DNA from: SG8-39 sp032125995
Lineage (GTDB): Bacteria; Pseudomonadota; Gammaproteobacteria; Burkholderiales; SG8-39
Length of the DNA: 9,859 nt
Reading direction: 5' to 3'
Assembly (NCBI GenBank): GCA_032125995.1
Contig: JAQBBQ010000108.1
Location: forward strand, 1-9,859
In this document: piece after piece, positions 7,461-9,859 of the stretch
Layout: each line of letters opens with the position of its first letter
Position numbering within the stretch: position 1 is the first letter of the stretch
Notes under the pieces: generated by a model
What the model saw: the letters and a program-made list of their open reading frames with translations, nothing else
Database searches by the model: none
What the model was told of the DNA's origin: nothing
Program-made: the position numbers and the translations under genes

Positions 7461-8065
7461 ATTTCACCGCGGACGAACTGAAGCGCCTTGTCCTGCCGCT
7501 GCTCGCGTTGGCGGTGCTGGTCGGTGCAGGCGTCGCGCTCATTGTTTGGTCCAACCAGGTCCTCGTGCACGCGAAGCAGCAACTCGGCGTGGTGCAAGTC
7601 GAGCGTGCGCAGAACCGCGAGCGGTTATTGCGCATCGCCGACGAAGAGCGCGAGGTCAACGAAAAGCTCGCCGTCTACCGCCGTCTGAAGGACCTCGGCG
7701 TCCTCGGGCCCGAGCGGCGCCTCGAATGGGCCGACGCGATCACGCGCATCCGCGCCCAGCGCAGCTTGATCGACCTGCGCTACCGCGTCGAGCCGCAGCA
7801 GCAGCTCGTCTCACTGCCCGGTAAGCCGGGCAGTGTTGACTTCTATGCAAGCACGATGAAGGTTAACCTCGCGCTGCTCCACGAGGAGGATCTGTTCGGT
7901 TTCCTCGCCGACCTACGCGCCTCGGGCTACGCCTACTACGTGGTGCGCCGCTGCGCCCTCACGCGCACCGGCGTCCCACCCCCGGCGGCGAATCTCGCCG
8001 CACGACTGAACGCCGAGTGCGACATCGATCTCATCACCGTCGTCGATCAGGGGGCGAAGTCGTGA
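7457..8065 (+). CDS. PilO/MshJ-like alignment-complex protein
   Basis: A 202-residue bitopic inner-membrane protein. A short cytoplasmic N-terminus is followed by a membrane segment (about 10-31, RLVLPLLALAVLVGAGVALIVW) and a charged coiled-coil-like helix (about 35-80, rich in Glu/Arg/Lys with heptad-like Leu/Val). A ferredoxin-like periplasmic part follows (about 88-197, with MKVNLALLHEEDLFGFLADL at 134-153 and ECDIDLITVV near the end). This is the PilO/GspM/MshJ architecture, which pairs with the PilN/GspL partner encoded immediately upstream. ATG 7457 overlaps the upstream stop in ATGA, supporting both the start and translational coupling. Cys166 and Cys188 could form a disulfide. A perfect hairpin lies within the gene at 7812-7835. 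Primary sequence in this family is poorly conserved, so the call leans on topology and gene order. Confidence 0.78.
   Translation: MNFTADELKRLVLPLLALAVLVGAGVALIVWSNQVLVHAKQQLGVVQVERAQNRERLLRIADEEREVNEKLAVYRRLKDLGVLGPERRLEWADAITRIRAQRSLIDLRYRVEPQQQLVSLPGKPGSVDFYASTMKVNLALLHEEDLFGFLADLRASGYAYYVVRRCALTRTGVPPPAANLAARLNAECDIDLITVVDQGAKS
7812..7835 (+). repeat. Perfect 10-bp inverted repeat (stem-loop) inside the PilO-like gene
   Basis: CACTGCCCGG (7812-7821), loop TAAG (7822-7825), then CCGGGCAGTG (7826-7835): a fully paired stem with a tetraloop, encoding a SLPGKPGS turn. TTGACTT follows with no T-run, so it is not a typical terminator. It may affect mRNA processing or decay, or may arise from the repeated Pro-Gly codons. 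Confidence 0.7.
8049..8054 (+). promoter_or_regulatory. Ribosome binding site that fixes the GTG start of the PilP-like gene
   Basis: AGGGGG lies 7 nt before the GTG at 8062. It is the best Shine-Dalgarno sequence in the window and favours GTG 8062 over an in-frame ATG at 8017. The upstream ATG would put a His/Arg-rich stretch in front of an otherwise normal signal peptide. Confidence 0.65.
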
Positions 8066-8550
8066 GGCGCGTGCTCGCCTTGTTCACACCGTTTGCGCTG
8101 TTCGTGCTCGTCACGCTCGTCGCCGCGGCGCCGTCCGAGGTTCGCGCGCAGTCGTTCGGCCGGCTGTTCCTGACGCCTGAACAGCGCGCCGCGCTCGACG
8201 TGCGCCGTGCCTCGCGCGTACCCGACAAGCCGGCGGCGGAGGTGGTGGTCGAATCGCCGACCGCGCGCGTCGACGGCCAGGTCGTGCGCTCCGACGGGCG
8301 CTCCACCATCTGGGTCAACGGGCTGCCGGTACGCGAAGGATCGCGCAGCGAGGGCTTGCGCATGACGCCGGCGCCCGCTGCCGCGGACAGCGTCACGCTC
8401 TCGGTCGGCGATAGCGAGCGCAGCGTGCGTCTGAAGGTTGGGGAGTCGATGAATCGCGACACCGGCGAGGTGCGCGACATGCTTGGTGGCGGCGAAGTCC
8501 GCGTTTCCGGCTCACCTGGCACGTCCCCATCACGCAACCCGCAGCGCTGA
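8062..8550 (+). CDS. Small exported PilP/MshK-like protein
   Basis: From GTG 8062 the product is 162 residues. The first 29 or so form a Sec signal peptide: MRR, a hydrophobic core ALFTPFALFVLVTLVAAA, and a probable cut at VRA|QS. The mature protein opens with FGRLFLTPEQRAALDVRR (32-49), a phrase I associate with small periplasmic proteins of pilus/secretion loci. It then has VDGQVVRSDGRSTIWVNGLPV (70-90, a beta-rich module reminiscent of GspC/PilP homology regions), and ends with a disordered Ser/Pro/Arg tail. Its likely role is to connect the PilN/PilO-like pair to the secretin in the periplasm. The GTGA overlap with the preceding stop and the strong SD support the start. An alternative in-frame ATG at 8017 would add 15 basic residues and hide the signal peptide. 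Assignment to MshK/PilP is by position, size and export, and is moderate. Confidence 0.75.
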   Translation: MRRVLALFTPFALFVLVTLVAAAPSEVRAQSFGRLFLTPEQRAALDVRRASRVPDKPAAEVVVESPTARVDGQVVRSDGRSTIWVNGLPVREGSRSEGLRMTPAPAAADSVTLSVGDSERSVRLKVGESMNRDTGEVRDMLGGGEVRVSGSPGTSPSRNPQR

Positions 8551-8560
8551 GAACGTACAC

Positions 8561-9859
8561 ATGCAGTTGCGTCGATGCGTTCAAAACATTCCTCGCGCGC
8601 AGCGCGGCGCGGCGCTGCTCGTGATGATCATCATCATCGTGACGGGGACGACGTGGATGATGGCGAGCGCGCTGAACGCCTCCAGCGCCAATCGCACGGC
8701 GCTCAGCCGGCAGGACGCTGCGAGGATTCTCGCCGAAGCGAAGCATGCCCTCGTCGGATGGATGATCACTAGAGCAGTCGAGGCCGGCGAGAACAACCCC
8801 GGGCGACTGCCCTGTCCCGAGGCTGCCGGCTTCATCGGCACCGCAAGCGAAGGTGTTGCCGCGGGCAATTGCACGCTGCCCGCGATCGGCCGGCTGCCCT
8901 GGCGCACGCTCGGGCTGCCGAAGTTGCTCGATGCGGCCGGCGAACCGCTCTGGTACGTGGTGTCGCCCGGCTGGGCACTGCCGACCGTGACGTCGATGCT
9001 CACGATCAACTCCGACACACTCGGTCAGTTAACGCTCGACGGCGCAGCGAACGCTGTGGTCGCGCTCATCGTTGCGCCAGGACCCGCGTTGAACGTTCAG
9101 GCCTCGGGAAGCTGCGCCGCGCGCGTGCAGGCGCGCAATGCCCTGGCGCCCGATTTCCGCGATTATCTCGAATGCGAGAACGCGACGAGCCCCGCCGATG
9201 CGAACTTCGCAACCAACGGGCCCGCGGGTTCCTTCAACGACCAGGTCCTGACGATCACGACGCGCGACGTCCTGCCGGCGCTCGAGGCCGCGATCATGAA
9301 GCGCATCGAGCGCGAGATCGTCCCTGCTTTGAAAAGCGTGTACGGCGGCAACTTCAACGTCTCGGCTGCCACGCCCGTGTACCCCTACGCCGCGCCGTTC
9401 GTCGACCCGGGGCCGGGTACCGGCACGTCGAGCTATCAGGGCGTCGCAGCCACCTATCAGGGCTTGTTGCCCTTCAACCAGACGCAGAGCTGCACGGCAT
9501 CGGCAAGCAATCCGCGCTGTTTGCCGAACCTCGTGGCGTGGACGGTGACGCCCAATGCCTACGATGGTGGCGGCTGGGGCTACATCCAGTATCAGACCTG
9601 CTCTTGGGCTGGCGGCGCATGGCCTTACTACGACGCGCGCGTCTGCGACGGCGAGTACCACGAGAACACCGCCCTGCCGGCGCAGCCGGGGATGATCATC
9701 GGGATGCAGGCGACCTTCAGTAACGTCGCGCTGGGCTTGCGCGCGCTGGATGCGACCAAGGTCGAAGTATTCGCGCACGAGGATCCGCTGCCATTCGACG
9801 AGGGCAGCGCGGAGACGATACCGACCTTCTACAGCGTGACCCTGAACGCGGACGGCTCG
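8561..9859 (+). CDS. Large prepilin-like (PilX/GspK-type) protein, 3'-truncated by the window edge
   Basis: An open frame of 433 codons runs from ATG 8561 to the window end with no stop. It begins with a 16-residue basic leader (MQLRRCVQNIPRAQRG), then AALLVMIIIIVTGTTWMMA (17-35), a prepilin-peptidase-type site after Gly16. Mature position 5 is Val, not the usual Glu, as in GspK-like tip pseudopilins. A polar helix (about 43-70) leads to a globular domain with RLPCPEAAG (82-90), GNCTLPAIGRLPWRTLGLP (102-120) and DAAGEPLWYVVSPGW (124-138). I recognise this LPCP...LPW.TLG...LWY pattern from large prepilin-like proteins, function unknown to me. Eight cysteines follow the membrane helix (85, 104, 185, 205, 311, 320, 347, 362), suggesting disulfides. 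The region after 270 is Tyr/Trp/Gly/Asn-rich. It starts 10 nt after the PilP-like gene, with a weak SD (GAGA). It is probably a minor or tip pilin-like component, possibly an adhesin; the latter is speculation. Confidence 0.85.
   Translation, partial: MQLRRCVQNIPRAQRGAALLVMIIIIVTGTTWMMASALNASSANRTALSRQDAARILAEAKHALVGWMITRAVEAGENNPGRLPCPEAAGFIGTASEGVAAGNCTLPAIGRLPWRTLGLPKLLDAAGEPLWYVVSPGWALPTVTSMLTINSDTLGQLTLDGAANAVVALIVAPGPALNVQASGSCAARVQARNALAPDFRDYLECENATSPADANFATNGPAGSFNDQVLTITTRDVLPALEAAIMKRIEREIVPALKSVYGGNFNVSAATPVYPYAAPFVDPGPGTGTSSYQGVAATYQGLLPFNQTQSCTASASNPRCLPNLVAWTVTPNAYDGGGWGYIQYQTCSWAGGAWPYYDARVCDGEYHENTALPAQPGMIIGMQATFSNVALGLRALDATKVEVFAHEDPLPFDEGSAETIPTFYSVTLNADGS

Noticed and set aside
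8017..8061. Earlier in-frame ATG for the PilP-like gene
   Set aside because: It adds MRHRSHHRRRSGGEV ahead of a normal signal peptide and would overlap the upstream gene by 49 nt; GTG 8062 has a strong SD and a 4-nt GTGA overlap.
8869..9723. 284-codon + strand frame (and a 249-codon - strand frame at 9029-9778) at the right end
   Set aside because: Both overlap the prepilin-like frame starting at 8561, which has a leader peptide, membrane helix and recognisable motifs; the alternatives are Arg/Ala/His-rich with none.
1..9859. CRISPR array, tRNA/rRNA, insertion sequence or attachment site
   Set aside because: The window is almost fully coding with gaps of 92 nt or less; no regularly spaced repeats, transposase motifs or RNA gene signatures were seen.

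Overview
The window is about 65% GC and every supported gene lies on the + strand. It carries the inner-membrane and outer-membrane machinery of an MSHA-type (type IVa-pilus-like / type II secretion-related) assembly system. The MSHA-like gene set, high GC, Arg/Ala/Asp-rich proteins and wording of the family signatures point to a proteobacterium, most likely betaproteobacterial (Burkholderiales/Rhodocyclales-like). That taxonomic call is an inference from style, not from a marker gene. I see no mobile element, CRISPR array, tRNA or rRNA.

Layout, left to right: (1) a 5'-truncated MshL-type secretin (1-1472); (2) two bases later a TPR protein in the mshN position (1475-2827); (3) a GspE/MshE assembly ATPase with an N-terminal MshEN-type domain (2878-4587); (4) after a 92-nt gap, a GspF/MshG platform protein (4680-5885); (5) a PilM/GspL-like bitopic protein with a cytoplasmic domain, one membrane segment and a PilN-like periplasmic domain (5907-7460); (6) overlapping by ATGA, a PilO/MshJ-like protein (7457-8065); (7) overlapping by GTGA, a small exported PilP/MshK-like protein (8062-8550); (8) a large prepilin-like protein (8561 to the window end, no stop reached).

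Together these form one probable operon. The ATPase, reading c-di-GMP if its N-domain is functional, drives the platform protein. The PilM/N-, PilO- and PilP-like proteins form the alignment subcomplex linking the platform to the outer-membrane secretin. The TPR protein probably helps assemble or stabilise the complex. The last gene begins the pilin/pseudopilin block, which continues past the window.

This is mainly a recognisable machine rather than a wholly new system. The points of interest are the rearranged gene order with no mshM between the secretin and TPR genes, the altered MshEN consensus residues in otherwise exact 24-5-24 spacing, the degenerate actin-like domain fused to a PilN-like part, and the large cysteine-rich atypical prepilin at the right end.
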